From positions 793,501-857,500 of the forward strand of contig NBNI01000007.1 in assembly GCA_004379135.1 (NCBI GenBank): a stretch of DNA of 64,000 nucleotides. Reading direction: 5' to 3'. This stretch comes from Acidimicrobiales bacterium mtb01 (lineage in GTDB: Bacteria > Actinomycetota > Acidimicrobiia > Acidimicrobiales > Ilumatobacteraceae). A program made the translations under genes and the position numbers. The notes below the pieces were generated by a model. The model was not told the origin of the DNA. It did not search any database and worked only from the letters and a program-made list of their open reading frames with translations. Below are positions 46,327 to 55,895 of this stretch, in pieces; the stretch's first letter is position 1; each line of letters begins with the position of its first letter.

Positions 46327-47364
46327 GTGAGCGCCGACGTCGCCGGAGTCGATCTTCCCAAGGTCACCAGTTGGCTCGAATCCAACGTCGCGGGGGCCCG
46401 TGGCCCGTTCACCTTCGACCTCATCGCCGGCGGACACTCCAACCTCACGTACCGCGTCACCAGCGCCACCAGCGAACGTTTCGTTCTGCGTCGTCCGCCG
46501 CTCGGACACGTGCTCGCGAGCGCGCACGACATGAGCCGCGAACACCGCATCATCGCCGCACTGCGCGACACTCCGGTGCCGGTCGCTCCGGCAGTCGGAT
46601 TCTGCGACGACCCCGACGTGAACGGCGTCCCGTTCTACGTGATGAAGTTCGTCGACGGTTTGGTGATCCGCGATCGCGAAGCGGCCGAGAAGCTCCTCGT
46701 GCCCGACTCGCGCCGTCGCGCGAGCGAATCGATCGTCGACACCATGGCCGCCATCCACGCGGTCGATCCGTCCGCCGTCGGCCTGGGCGAACTGGGTCGC
46801 CACGACGGCTACATCGCGCGCCAATTGAAGCGTTGGTACGGCCAGTGGAACGCTCAGAAGACCCGCGATCTGCCGGCAGTCGACCGCGTGCATGACGAAC
46901 TGCTGGCCCGCGTTCCCGAACAGGGTCCGGCCACTCTCGTGCACGGCGACTACCGACTCGACAACTGCATGGTCGATTCGTCGGGCCAGGTGATCGCCGT
47001 TCTCGACTGGGAGATCTGCACGCTGGGAGACCCGATGGCCGACCTCGGACTCCTGATGGTCTATTGGACCGGGCCCGACGACGATCAGTCGTCGTGGACC
47101 AACGGTTCGTGCACCGCCCCGGGCTTCCTCAACCGCCAGGTGCTCGCCGAGCGATACACGAAGGTGAGCGGCCGCGACACCAGCCAACTCGACTTCTACG
47201 TCGCCTTCGCCTACTGGAAGTTGGCCTGCATCCTCGAGGGCGTGTACGCGCGCTACCTCGGTGGCGCTCTCGGCCAGCGCGACCCGGCCGAACTCGAGCC
47301 GTTCAATCAGCAGGTCATCGGTGCGGCCGCTCGCGCCGAACAGCTCTTGGACGAACTGCGATGA
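46327..47364 (+). CDS. APH-type phosphotransferase family protein
   Basis: A 345-residue kinase-like protein. GGHSNLTYRVTS is the nucleotide-binding loop, LVHGDYRLDNCMVD the catalytic HxDxxxxN segment, and VLDWEICTLGDPMADLG the metal-binding part. It resembles the ACAD10-type family that in actinobacteria accompanies acyl-CoA dehydrogenases; substrate unknown. GTG 46327 lies 7 nt after TACCGT (46314-46319), a likely leaderless start. It overlaps the PAC2 gene by 4 bp. Confidence 0.9.
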   Translation: MSADVAGVDLPKVTSWLESNVAGARGPFTFDLIAGGHSNLTYRVTSATSERFVLRRPPLGHVLASAHDMSREHRIIAALRDTPVPVAPAVGFCDDPDVNGVPFYVMKFVDGLVIRDREAAEKLLVPDSRRRASESIVDTMAAIHAVDPSAVGLGELGRHDGYIARQLKRWYGQWNAQKTRDLPAVDRVHDELLARVPEQGPATLVHGDYRLDNCMVDSSGQVIAVLDWEICTLGDPMADLGLLMVYWTGPDDDQSSWTNGSCTAPGFLNRQVLAERYTKVSGRDTSQLDFYVAFAYWKLACILEGVYARYLGGALGQRDPAELEPFNQQVIGAAARAEQLLDELR

Positions 47365-48272
47365 CGACTCCGTCGTCCGACTTCGAACTCCATGGCGAAC
47401 TGCCGTCCCTCGTCGACCCGGTCCTGATCGTCTCGCTCAAGGGTTGGATCGACGCCGCCGAGGCCGCCGACGAAGCCATGTCGGCCATCGAAGGACAGAT
47501 CGATCCGCTGCCGGTGGCCACGTTCGACACCGACGCGTTCATCGACTACCGCGCGCGTCGCCCCACGATGGAGATCCGCGATGGCCGCAACACCAACATC
47601 GACTGGCCGTCGATCGATCTGTATTCGGGCCGCGACGTCAACGGTCGCGACGTCCTGATCCTCACCGGTCACGAGCCCGATTCGGCCTGGAACCGCTTCT
47701 CGGCGGCCGTTCGCGAACTATGCGTGCGTCTGAACGTGAAGATGATGGTGGGTCTGGGTGCGTACCCCTTCCCCACGCCGCACACGAGGCCCAGCCGCCT
47801 GTCGTGCACCACGCCGTCTCCCGAGTTGCTGCAGCGAACCTCGTTCCTCCGCACGTCGGTCGACGTTCCGGCCGGCATGACCGCGGTCCTCGAACACGTC
47901 CTCCACCACGCCGGCGTTCCGTCCATCACGCTGTGGTCGCAGGTGCCGCAGTACATCCCGGCCATGAGCTACCCCGGAGCCGCCGTCGCCCTTCTCGACG
48001 GCATCAATCACGTGTCGGGTCTCCAGTTCGACCGTCGCGCCCTCGAACACGAAGCAATCATCCAACGCGATCGCCTCGACCGCCTGGTGGCGCGCAACGA
48101 CGAGCACCGCGAGATGGTGGCCAAACTCGAGTCGGCGTACGACTCCACTCTTCAGCCCACGCTCCCGCTCGAACCCCAGCCGGCCGCTCTGCGCGAGTCC
48201 GACATCCCGTCCCCCGAGGAACTGGCCGCCGAGCTCGAAGCGTTCCTGCGCAACGCCAACCCCGAGAGCTGA
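47361..48272 (+). CDS. PAC2-family (proteasome assembly chaperone-like) protein
   Basis: A 303-residue protein with the PAC2 fold (DPVLIVSLKGWIDAAEAADE, LILTGHEPDSAWNRFSAAV, VPQYIPAMSYPGAAVALLDG). PAC2 proteins relate to eukaryotic proteasome assembly chaperones and are linked in actinobacteria to proteasome/pup functions, but the role here is not proven. A C-terminal coiled-coil-like acidic part (EHREMVAKLESAYDS) follows. It starts ATGA-overlapped with the phosphotransferase gene. Confidence 0.88.
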   Translation: MTTPSSDFELHGELPSLVDPVLIVSLKGWIDAAEAADEAMSAIEGQIDPLPVATFDTDAFIDYRARRPTMEIRDGRNTNIDWPSIDLYSGRDVNGRDVLILTGHEPDSAWNRFSAAVRELCVRLNVKMMVGLGAYPFPTPHTRPSRLSCTTPSPELLQRTSFLRTSVDVPAGMTAVLEHVLHHAGVPSITLWSQVPQYIPAMSYPGAAVALLDGINHVSGLQFDRRALEHEAIIQRDRLDRLVARNDEHREMVAKLESAYDSTLQPTLPLEPQPAALRESDIPSPEELAAELEAFLRNANPES

Positions 48273-48336
48273 TCGATTCGGCCCGCGCCGACCCGCCTCG
48301 CTACGGTCGAAATCGAATCGAGCGAAGGAGACAGCC

Positions 48337-49356
48337 ATGAAGGTCGACGGTGGCATCAGCGCCAATCTGCACGAGACCATCGCGAGTGCGAAGGAAGTCG
48401 AGGCGGCTGGCTACTCGGGCGCGTGGACGGCCGAGACGAGCCACGATCCGTTCCTTCCGCTGTTGTTGGCTGCTGAACACACGCAGAGGATCGAACTCGG
48501 CACCTCCATCGCGGTGGCGTTCGCACGCAGCCCGATGACCGTGGCCAACACCGCGTGGGACCTGCAGGCGTTCTCGAAGGGACGCTTCGTTCTGGGCCTC
48601 GGCAGTCAGATCCAGCCGCACATCACGAAGCGATTCAGCATGCCCTGGAGCAAGCCGGCCGCGCGCATGCGCGAATTCGTGCTCGCCATGCGCGCCATCT
48701 GGGACTGCTGGCTCAACGGAACCAAACTCGACTTCCGCGGCGAGTTCTACACGCACACGCTCATGACGCCGTTCTTCACACCCCCGGCGTCCGATCTGGC
48801 CGGTTTCGGAACGCCCAAGATCTTCCTGGCCGGCGTGGGCGAACTCATGACCGAAGTGGCCGGCGAAGTGTGCGACGGATTCATCTGCCACGGCTTCACG
48901 ACCGAGAAGTACCTGCGCGAAGTCACGATCCCGGCCCTCGCGCGTGGTCGCGCCAAGGCCGGCAAGACCATGGACGGCTTCGAGATCGTCGGCCCGAGTT
49001 TCGTGGTGACCGGCAACACCGAGAAGGAGATGGCCGCGGCCGCCGCCGGTACCCGCCAGCAGATCGCGTTCTACGGCTCGACTCCGGCCTACCGCCCGGT
49101 GCTCGACATCCATGGTTGGGGCGATCTGCAGGAGCGCCTCAACACTCTGTCGAAGCAGGGCAAGTGGGTGGAGATGGGCGAACTCATCGACGACGAGATC
49201 CTCAACACCTTCGCCGTGGTGGGCGAACCCGAGAAGGTCGCTCCCGAACTGCACACGCGTTACGGCGACGTGATCCAGCGCATTTCGTTCTACGCGCCGT
49301 ACCGCACCGATCCCGATCGCTGGAGCCGAGTACTCGCCGATCTGCAGTCGGCCTAG
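48337..49356 (+). CDS. LLM-class F420-dependent oxidoreductase
   Basis: A 339-residue luciferase-like (beta/alpha)8 oxidoreductase of the TIGR03617-type group (MKVDGGISANLHETIASAKE; LGTSIAVAFARSPMTVANTAWDLQ; LGSQIQPHITKRF). This class uses coenzyme F420, common in actinobacteria. The substrate is unknown. A strong site AAGGAG (48325-48330) precedes ATG 48337 and TACGGT at 48302-48307 is a probable -10, so this gene has a short leader. It converges on the ligase gene with a 4-bp overlap. Confidence 0.9.
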   Translation: MKVDGGISANLHETIASAKEVEAAGYSGAWTAETSHDPFLPLLLAAEHTQRIELGTSIAVAFARSPMTVANTAWDLQAFSKGRFVLGLGSQIQPHITKRFSMPWSKPAARMREFVLAMRAIWDCWLNGTKLDFRGEFYTHTLMTPFFTPPASDLAGFGTPKIFLAGVGELMTEVAGEVCDGFICHGFTTEKYLREVTIPALARGRAKAGKTMDGFEIVGPSFVVTGNTEKEMAAAAAGTRQQIAFYGSTPAYRPVLDIHGWGDLQERLNTLSKQGKWVEMGELIDDEILNTFAVVGEPEKVAPELHTRYGDVIQRISFYAPYRTDPDRWSRVLADLQSA

Positions 49357-51059
49357 ACGAGTTCGAGCCCGCCCTCGAGGTACAACTCGCGGCACTTGGC
49401 CCGCTGCAACTTGCCGCTGCTCGTCTTGGGCAGGGTGCCCGGCTTCACGAGCATCACGTCGCGCGGCGGCAGACCCGACACTTCGAGGGCCGAGTGGTGG
49501 ATGTCGGCGCGCACGCGATCGAGGTCGACGTCCTTCACCTCGGCCACCACGATGACCGTCTCCTTGCCCTTGTAGCCGTCGATTCCGAACGCGATCACGT
49601 TGCCGGCGCGAACGCCGTCGATGCCGCCGACGGCTCGTTCGATGTCCTCGGGGAAGACGTTGCGGCCGCCGACGATGATGACGTCCTTGATGCGGCCGCA
49701 GATGACGAGTTCGCCGTCGAGCGTGTAGGCGAGGTCGCCGGTGCACAGCCAGCCCTCGTGGAACATGGCCGCGGTGGCCTCGGGTCGCTTGTAATAACCC
49801 GGGGTCACGCTCGTTCCGCGCAACAAGAGTTCGCCAACATGCCGTTCGGGCAGTTCGACCTTCGTCTCGGGATCGACGATCTTCATCTCCAGTCCGGGAA
49901 CGGCCCGACCGAGCAGTGGCAGTCGGCGCACGTGCACCTGGTCGTCGTCGTTCGGATCGACTTCCTTCGCGACGCGTTCGCGCTCGAGCACGATGCGATC
50001 GACCGAGTCGCACACGAGACCCCGATGACGTTTCGGGAAGGCGCCGCCGATCGCCACTTCGGCCATGCCGAACGCCGGGAACACGCTGCCGGCGCGGAAG
50101 CCGAACTTCGACGCTTCGGCGACGAAGGCTTCGACCGCAACCGGATCGACCGGTTCGGCTCCCGACAACGCGAGGGTCAACGACGAGAGGTCGATGTCCT
50201 TCATGCGCTTCAGCGCGCGCGTGGCCAGCACCCACGAGAAGTTGGGGCCGGCGGTGGCCGTGCCCTTCCAATCGCTGATCCAGTGCATCCACGAACCGGG
50301 GTGGGCCATGAAGTCCTGCGGTGCGGCCTGCACCAGTTGCACACCCTTCAACATGGGGATGGAGAGGAACCCGACCAGACCCATGTCGTGATACAGCGGG
50401 AGCCACGACACCATCACTTCCGACTGCGTGAGCTCGGCCGCCTCGCACGACGCGTCGATGTTCGCGCACAGGACCCGATCGGGAATCATCACGCCCTTCG
50501 GCTCCGACGTCGATCCGCTCGTGTACTGCAGGATGACGAGGCGCTCGGGATCGTCGTGCGGCAACTCGAGTCGATCGCCGGTCGGACGGCCGGCACCGGG
50601 CATCACCGAGGCCATCGGCTTGATGGGCGGGTCACCGGGTGCAGCGGAGTAGAAATCGGCGAGCAGATCGTCGATCAGGACGAGTTTGGCTTCGCCATGG
50701 CGGATACGGGCCCGTGTGCTGTCGACGAACGCGTCGAGTGACGCCATGCGCATCGGCAGGGGCAACACCATGCTCGCCGCACCGGCCAACCAGCACCCGC
50801 GAACGATGGTCATGAGTGCGCGACTGGTAGGACCGAGAATCGCGACGTGGTCGCCCGGCACGATGCCAAGCGATTGCAGCGTCGCCGCGACCGCCCGGGC
50901 CTCGTCGTGGATCTGACGCCACGCCATGAAGCCGGGGCCCTCGGCCGGCTTCACGCTCGCACCCACGAAACGGACTCCGGTGGGTGCGTCGGCGGCGCGC
51001 TCGAGCCGAGCGATCACCGAACCGCTGGACGGAACGAACGGCGAGATCGAGGCGTTCAT
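49353..51059 (-). CDS. Fatty acyl-AMP ligase (FadD32/FAAL-like)
   Basis: A 568-residue adenylate-forming enzyme. ATP loop YTSGSTSEPKGVMI, FAAL signature WLPLYHDMGLVG, LSGAEPV, FPAFGMAEVAIGG, TGDLAY and the C-terminal hinge GRIKDVIIVGGRNVFPEDIE. FAALs activate fatty acids as acyl-AMP for transfer to a carrier protein in lipid or polyketide assembly. No PKS/NRPS gene adjoins it, so its partner is elsewhere. The upstream stretch at 51080-51100 holds a small GAGCC tandem repeat. Confidence 0.9.
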   Translation of the reverse strand: MNASISPFVPSSGSVIARLERAADAPTGVRFVGASVKPAEGPGFMAWRQIHDEARAVAATLQSLGIVPGDHVAILGPTSRALMTIVRGCWLAGAASMVLPLPMRMASLDAFVDSTRARIRHGEAKLVLIDDLLADFYSAAPGDPPIKPMASVMPGAGRPTGDRLELPHDDPERLVILQYTSGSTSEPKGVMIPDRVLCANIDASCEAAELTQSEVMVSWLPLYHDMGLVGFLSIPMLKGVQLVQAAPQDFMAHPGSWMHWISDWKGTATAGPNFSWVLATRALKRMKDIDLSSLTLALSGAEPVDPVAVEAFVAEASKFGFRAGSVFPAFGMAEVAIGGAFPKRHRGLVCDSVDRIVLERERVAKEVDPNDDDQVHVRRLPLLGRAVPGLEMKIVDPETKVELPERHVGELLLRGTSVTPGYYKRPEATAAMFHEGWLCTGDLAYTLDGELVICGRIKDVIIVGGRNVFPEDIERAVGGIDGVRAGNVIAFGIDGYKGKETVIVVAEVKDVDLDRVRADIHHSALEVSGLPPRDVMLVKPGTLPKTSSGKLQRAKCRELYLEGGLELV

Positions 51060-51189
51060 GGGACCGGCGAGAACCTAGTCGTGACGAGCCGAGCCGAGCC
51101 GACTTGTCCCCCAAAGACCCAGCACACGAGGGGCGTTCCGCCTCGTGGAAACGGGGCTCGTCGGGGATCGACCATTACCCTGGGCAACC

Positions 51190-54057
51190 ATGTCCACGCC
51201 CATCGACGACGCCCCGCGCCACCGCTACAACGCGGCGCTCGCGCGGCGCATCGAGGAGGCGTGGCAGGACCGTTGGGATGCCGACGGAACGTTCCACGCG
51301 CCGAATCCGGCCGGCCCGCTGGCCGAACCCGACAAGGTGGCCGGTCGACCCAAGCTCTTCGTGCTCGACATGTTCCCCTACCCGAGCGGCGCCGGTCTGC
51401 ACGTGGGCCATCCCCTCGGCTACATCGGCACCGACGTGTACGGACGCTTCAAACGAATGATGGGCTTCAACGTCCTGCACGCGCTCGGTTACGACAGCTT
51501 CGGCCTGCCCGCCGAACAGCACGCGATCACGACCGGTGTGCATCCGCGAGTCAACACCGAAGCCAACGTGGCCAACATGCGTCGCCAGTTGCGTCGCCTG
51601 GGTCTGGCGCACGATCCGCGACGCAGTGTGAGCACCACCGACGAGGACTTCTACCGCTGGACGCAGTGGATCTTCCTCAAGGTGTTCAACGCGTGGTACG
51701 ACGCCGACCAGGGTCGGGCCCGCCCAATCGCCGAACTCGAGGACGAACTCGCAGCCGGTCGCCGACAGACCCCCGACGGCCGCGCCTGGAACGCGTTGTC
51801 GCGCGCCGAACAGCGCGCGGTGATCGACTCGCACCGCCTCGCCTATCTGTCGGAGGCACCGGTCAACTGGTGTCCCGGACTCGGAACCATTCTCGCCAAC
51901 GAGGAGGTCACGGCCGACGGCCGCAGCGACATCGGCAACTATCCCGTGTTCAAGAAGAACATGCGGCAGTGGATGATGCGGATCACGGCCTACGCCGATC
52001 GGCTGCTCGACGATCTCGATCGCCTCGATTGGCCCGAGCCCATCAAGTTGATGCAGCGCAACTGGATCGGCCGCAGTCACGGTGCGCGCGTGCACTTCGA
52101 ATCGCCTGCCGGCACGATCACGGTGTTCACCACACGTCCCGACACCTTGTTCGGCGCGTCGTTCATGGTGCTGGCCCCCGAGCATCCGCTCGTCGATGCG
52201 CTCACCACCGCCGAGCAGCGGACCGCGGTCGACGCCTACCGGGCCACCGCGGCCGCCATCAAGGACCTCGATCGTCAGGCCGAAGGACGCGAGAAGACGG
52301 GCGTCTTCACCGGTTCGTTCGCCGTCAATCCGCTCAACGGCGAATCGATTCCGGTCTGGATCGCCGACTACGTGCTCATGGGCTACGGAACCGGCGCCAT
52401 CATGGCCGTGCCGTGCGGCGACGAGCGCGACTTCGAGTTCGCTCGCAAGTTCGGACTCGCTATTCCCGCCATCCAGCAACCGCCGGCCGCCTGGTTCGAG
52501 GCCCGCTCGCTCGCATCGCAATCGGGAACCGCCGTCGACACGGGCTCGTGGCCCGAGGCGTTCGTGGGCGACGGCGTGTACATCAACTCGGCGCGGGTCG
52601 ATCTCAATCTGAACGGCGTCGCATCCGTCGACGAGGGCAAGCGCATCGTGAACGAGTGGCTCGAACGCAACGGTCGCGGTCGGGCCACCATCAACTACAA
52701 GCTCCGCGATTGGCTCTTCAGCCGCCAGCGCTACTGGGGCGAGCCGTTCCCGGTCGTGTACGACGCGGATGGGCATCCCGTGTCGCTGCCCGAGTCGATG
52801 CTGCCGGTGCTGCTTCCCGAACTGGAGGACTTCAAGCCACAGGCGCTCGATCCCGACGACGACGTGACCGATCCGATCCCGCCACTCGCGCGGGCGTCGG
52901 AGTGGACCACCGTCACTCTCGATCTCGGCGACGGCCCGAAGCAGTACCGCCGCGAGATCAACGTGATGCCGCAGTGGGCCGGGTCGTGCTGGTACGAACT
53001 GCGCTATCTCGATCCCACCAACTCGGAACACTTCGTCGATCCGGAGGTGGAGAAGTACTGGATGGGTCCGGCCGATGACGGCGACGGCCGAACCGGCCAT
53101 ACCGGTGGCGTCGATCTGTACGTGGGCGGCGTCGAGCACGCGGTGCTGCACCTGCTGTACGCGCGCTTCTGGCACAAGGTGTTGTTCGATCTCGGGCACG
53201 TGTCGAGTTCCGAACCATTCCACCGTCTGTTCAATCAGGGCTACATCCAGGCCTACGCGTATCGCGATCCGCGCGGTCAGCCGGTGCCGGCGGCCGAGGT
53301 GGAGGAGCGCGACGGCGCCTACTGGTTCGACGGCGAGAAGGTCGCGCGCGAATACGGGAAGATGGGCAAGAGCCTCAAGAACATCGTCACCCCCGACGAG
53401 ATGTACGACGAGTACGGCGCCGACACGTTCCGCCTGTACGAGATGAGCATGGGACCGCTGGAGGCCAGCCGACCCTGGAACACCCGCGACGTCGTCGGCA
53501 TGCAGCGATTCCTGCAGCGCGTGTGGCGCAATCTCGTCGACGAGGACTCCGGCGAACTACGGGTGTCCGACTCGGCGACGCCCGACGAACTGCGCCGCTT
53601 GCTGCATCGCACGATCGACGGTGTTCGCGCCGACATGGACAACCTGCGTTTCAACACGTCCATCGCCAAACTCATCGAGTTGAACAACGCACTCACCCAG
53701 GAGGTCACGCGCTCGGGTTCGACTCCGCGCGAGGTGGCCGATTCGCTGGTGCAGATGCTCTCGCCACTGTGCCCTCACCTCGCCGAAGAGCTCTGGAGCC
53801 GACTCGGACACTCGGGTTCGATCACGTTCGTTTCGTTTCCGGTTCCCGATCCGAGCCTGCTGGTCGACGACTCGGTCGAGTATCCGGTGCAAATCAACGG
53901 CAAGGTCCGCGCCCGCATCTCGGCCCCGGCCGATGCCGACCAGGCGACGGTGCAGGCCATCGCACTGGCCGACGACAGGGTGGTGGCCGCTCTGGCCGGC
54001 GCCGCTCCCAAGAAAGTGATCGTCGTTCCCGGCCGCATGGTCAACCTGGTCGTGTGA
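51190..54057 (+). CDS. leuS: Leucyl-tRNA synthetase
   Basis: A 955-residue class I synthetase. HIGH-box region [16 protein letters not shown], zinc/editing domains, CP1 editing motif [20 protein letters not shown], and KMGKS as the KMSKS loop. An insertion rich in charge (about 180-220) occurs in the catalytic core, as in actinobacterial LeuRS. ATG 51190 lies 8 nt after TACCCT (51176-51181), so the mRNA is probably leaderless. It is followed 4 bp later by the GH84-like gene. Confidence 0.97.
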   Translation: MSTPIDDAPRHRYNAALARRIEEAWQDRWDADGTFHAPNPAGPLAEPDKVAGRPKLFVLDMFPYPSGAGLHVGHPLGYIGTDVYGRFKRMMGFNVLHALGYDSFGLPAEQHAITTGVHPRVNTEANVANMRRQLRRLGLAHDPRRSVSTTDEDFYRWTQWIFLKVFNAWYDADQGRARPIAELEDELAAGRRQTPDGRAWNALSRAEQRAVIDSHRLAYLSEAPVNWCPGLGTILANEEVTADGRSDIGNYPVFKKNMRQWMMRITAYADRLLDDLDRLDWPEPIKLMQRNWIGRSHGARVHFESPAGTITVFTTRPDTLFGASFMVLAPEHPLVDALTTAEQRTAVDAYRATAAAIKDLDRQAEGREKTGVFTGSFAVNPLNGESIPVWIADYVLMGYGTGAIMAVPCGDERDFEFARKFGLAIPAIQQPPAAWFEARSLASQSGTAVDTGSWPEAFVGDGVYINSARVDLNLNGVASVDEGKRIVNEWLERNGRGRATINYKLRDWLFSRQRYWGEPFPVVYDADGHPVSLPESMLPVLLPELEDFKPQALDPDDDVTDPIPPLARASEWTTVTLDLGDGPKQYRREINVMPQWAGSCWYELRYLDPTNSEHFVDPEVEKYWMGPADDGDGRTGHTGGVDLYVGGVEHAVLHLLYARFWHKVLFDLGHVSSSEPFHRLFNQGYIQAYAYRDPRGQPVPAAEVEERDGAYWFDGEKVAREYGKMGKSLKNIVTPDEMYDEYGADTFRLYEMSMGPLEASRPWNTRDVVGMQRFLQRVWRNLVDEDSGELRVSDSATPDELRRLLHRTIDGVRADMDNLRFNTSIAKLIELNNALTQEVTRSGSTPREVADSLVQMLSPLCPHLAEELWSRLGHSGSITFVSFPVPDPSLLVDDSVEYPVQINGKVRARISAPADADQATVQAIALADDRVVAALAGAAPKKVIVVPGRMVNLVV

Positions 54058-54061
54058 TCCC

Positions 54062-55291
54062 GTGGCGCTGATCGCGGGGGTCATCGAAGGCTTCTACGGT
54101 CCGCCCTGGTCGCACGCCGAGCGCCTGGCCACCATCGATCTCATCGCCGAACACGGGGGCAACTCGTACGTGTGGGCACCCAAGGCTGCGCCCCGTCACC
54201 GCGACGCCTGGCGCGAGCCGTTCACAACGGAGGACATCGACGAGTTCGGCCAGTTGGCGGAACGGCGGCGCGAGGTGGACGTCTCGGTCGGCCTCACGCC
54301 GGGCCCGGACGCCTCGGCCGACGAAGTGATCGAGAAGTTGCGACCGGTGGTGGGCGCCGGAGTCCAGGGTCTCACGCTGTGCTTCGACGACGTGCCCGAA
54401 CTCGACGCGGCGTCACGTCATCGCGATCTCGCCAATGCGGTCGGGCGAGTGTTCGACGTTCCGGTCTGGCTCGTCCCCACTCACTACGCCGGTGGAGCCT
54501 CGTCGCCGTATCTCCAGCGACTGATCGACGGCCTCGACCGGGACGTGCTCGTGATGTGGACGGGCTCGCACGTGGTGTGCGACACGATCACCGCGAGCGA
54601 CGTGGCCGCAAGACGGCTCGCGGTGGATGATCGTCCACCGCTCGTCTGGGACAACACGCCGGTCAACGACGCGTTGATGACCGAGGCACTCCACCTCGGC
54701 CCGTACTCCGGACGCGACGCGGCCATCCGCTCGTCGATCGCAGGAGTGCTCGTGAACCCGATGGAGTTCGCTCGTGCCTCGTGGCCCACCATCGTCAGCG
54801 CGTTGGCGTGGTGCCGCGGCGACGACGCTCTCGACGCATGGGGGCGCGAGGTCGATCGCCTCGGAGTCCGCCGGCTCGCCGAGGCCACCGCGTTTCCCGA
54901 CGACGAGCACTGGCCGGGCGCGCGACCCGAACGCGCGTGGTGGTCGACCGTGGCCGCTCTCGACGCCCAGGCGATCACCACGTCGATCGGAGAAGGAGTT
55001 CGCCGGTGGGTGGACGCCGCTCGGGACGGAGCGAACCTCGCGTTGCGGGCCCTCGATCTGGCCGCACTCGACTCGAACGAACGACGCGCACTGGCGCAGT
55101 TCGGATTGGCCCTGGCGGCCCGCGAATGGGAACGCCGCCCCGCCCTCACCTTCGGCGGCGGGCCCCGCATCCGCCCGGTGGCCACCAACGACGGGGCCGG
55201 TCGGTTCGTGATGGACCCCCGATCGGTTGTCTGGTCGTCGTCCCTGGTCACCGACCTCGTTCGGCGGACCCTGGCCGCACCCGGGTTGTGA
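54062..55291 (+). CDS. GH84-like beta-N-acetylglucosaminidase
   Basis: A 409-residue protein with the GH84 (O-GlcNAcase/NagJ) catalytic-domain pattern: AGVIEGFYGPPWSHAERL at the start and CFDDVPELD with the paired aspartates that drive substrate-assisted catalysis, followed by TGSHVV and DNTPVND blocks. No signal peptide is seen, so it acts inside the cell, perhaps on GlcNAc conjugates or cell-wall fragments. Start GTG 54062 is 4 bp after leuS, so it is read with leuS. Confidence 0.85.
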   Translation: MALIAGVIEGFYGPPWSHAERLATIDLIAEHGGNSYVWAPKAAPRHRDAWREPFTTEDIDEFGQLAERRREVDVSVGLTPGPDASADEVIEKLRPVVGAGVQGLTLCFDDVPELDAASRHRDLANAVGRVFDVPVWLVPTHYAGGASSPYLQRLIDGLDRDVLVMWTGSHVVCDTITASDVAARRLAVDDRPPLVWDNTPVNDALMTEALHLGPYSGRDAAIRSSIAGVLVNPMEFARASWPTIVSALAWCRGDDALDAWGREVDRLGVRRLAEATAFPDDEHWPGARPERAWWSTVAALDAQAITTSIGEGVRRWVDAARDGANLALRALDLAALDSNERRALAQFGLALAAREWERRPALTFGGGPRIRPVATNDGAGRFVMDPRSVVWSSSLVTDLVRRTLAAPGL

Positions 55292-55414
55292 CCACTCCGA
55301 GTGGCCATCCCACCAGGTCAAAGGGTCATTTGACAGAAAATCCACCACCTTGTGCGTAAGTGCTTCATACCGTGCCCACGCGGCCACGGACCGCACCTAC
55401 CGAAAGGGGTTCAC

Positions 55415-55729
55415 ATGTACGTCATCGGACTCTTCATCGTGATGGCCATCCTTCTGGAAGCCGTCATGAAAGTCCTCCACTCGGTCCTCGGACTCGTCGG
55501 CGTCGGCGATCAGGTCGGCAAGTTGCCGGTGATCGGGGCCAACCTGACGCTGCTCGTGTCGATCCTCATGGTTTGGCTCTTCGGCGATTGGGGCATGGTC
55601 CTCGGTGGCTGGGGCTGGGTCCATGAAGACGAGTGGATCAACTACGTCGCCAACGGCGCGATCATCTGCGGCATGATTCCGCTCAAGGACGCGGTGTTCA
55701 ACGCGATCAACAAGGGCCTGCGCGCCTGA
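55415..55729 (+). CDS. Small membrane protein
   Basis: A 104-residue protein with two or three hydrophobic helices (YVIGLFIVMAILLEAVMKVL, LTLLVSILMVWLFGDWGMVL) and a C-terminal helix. No family recognised; a holin-like shape is possible but nothing phage-like is nearby. ATG 55415 follows an AAAGGGG ribosome site. A strong terminator follows at 55764. Confidence 0.6.
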   Translation: MYVIGLFIVMAILLEAVMKVLHSVLGLVGVGDQVGKLPVIGANLTLLVSILMVWLFGDWGMVLGGWGWVHEDEWINYVANGAIICGMIPLKDAVFNAINKGLRA

Positions 55730-55763
55730 TCTCGTCGCCCGAACGGGCACGATTCCTTCCCGG

Positions 55764-55806
55764 ACGGGGGGCTGGTTCTTCGGAACCGCCCCCCGTTCTC
55801 TTTTTC
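55764..55806 (+). terminator. Rho-independent terminator
   Basis: A GC-rich stem pairs 55764-55778 with 55783-55796 (one bulged T at 55773), closed by a UUCG tetraloop and followed by TCTCTTTTTCC. It ends the small membrane protein transcript. Confidence 0.85.
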
Positions 55807-55818
55807 CTCCCGCACTGT

Positions 55819-55873
55819 GAGGATCTGGTGACTGAAAGTCACCCTTTGGGTGACTTTCAGTCACCAGTTCCTC
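55819..55873. repeat. Long palindrome built of two small palindromes
   Basis: Arms 55819-55844 and 55848-55873 are inverted copies with one mismatch (T55824/T55868) and a TTT loop. Each half also contains its own palindrome, GGTGACT-nnn-AGTCACC, at 55827-55843 and 55849-55865. It may form one long hairpin or two adjacent ones. It lies between the terminator and the convergent DUF2855 stop; no T-run follows on either strand. Confidence 0.7.
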
Positions 55874-55895
55874 AGGGAAATCCTCGGGACGATCC

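Noticed and set aside
51080-51100. GAGCC tandem repeat before leuS
   Set aside because: Only three short copies; common chance pattern in GC-rich DNA.
55752-55873. CRISPR-like repeat near the small membrane protein
   Set aside because: Only two copies, no spacer series and no cas genes.
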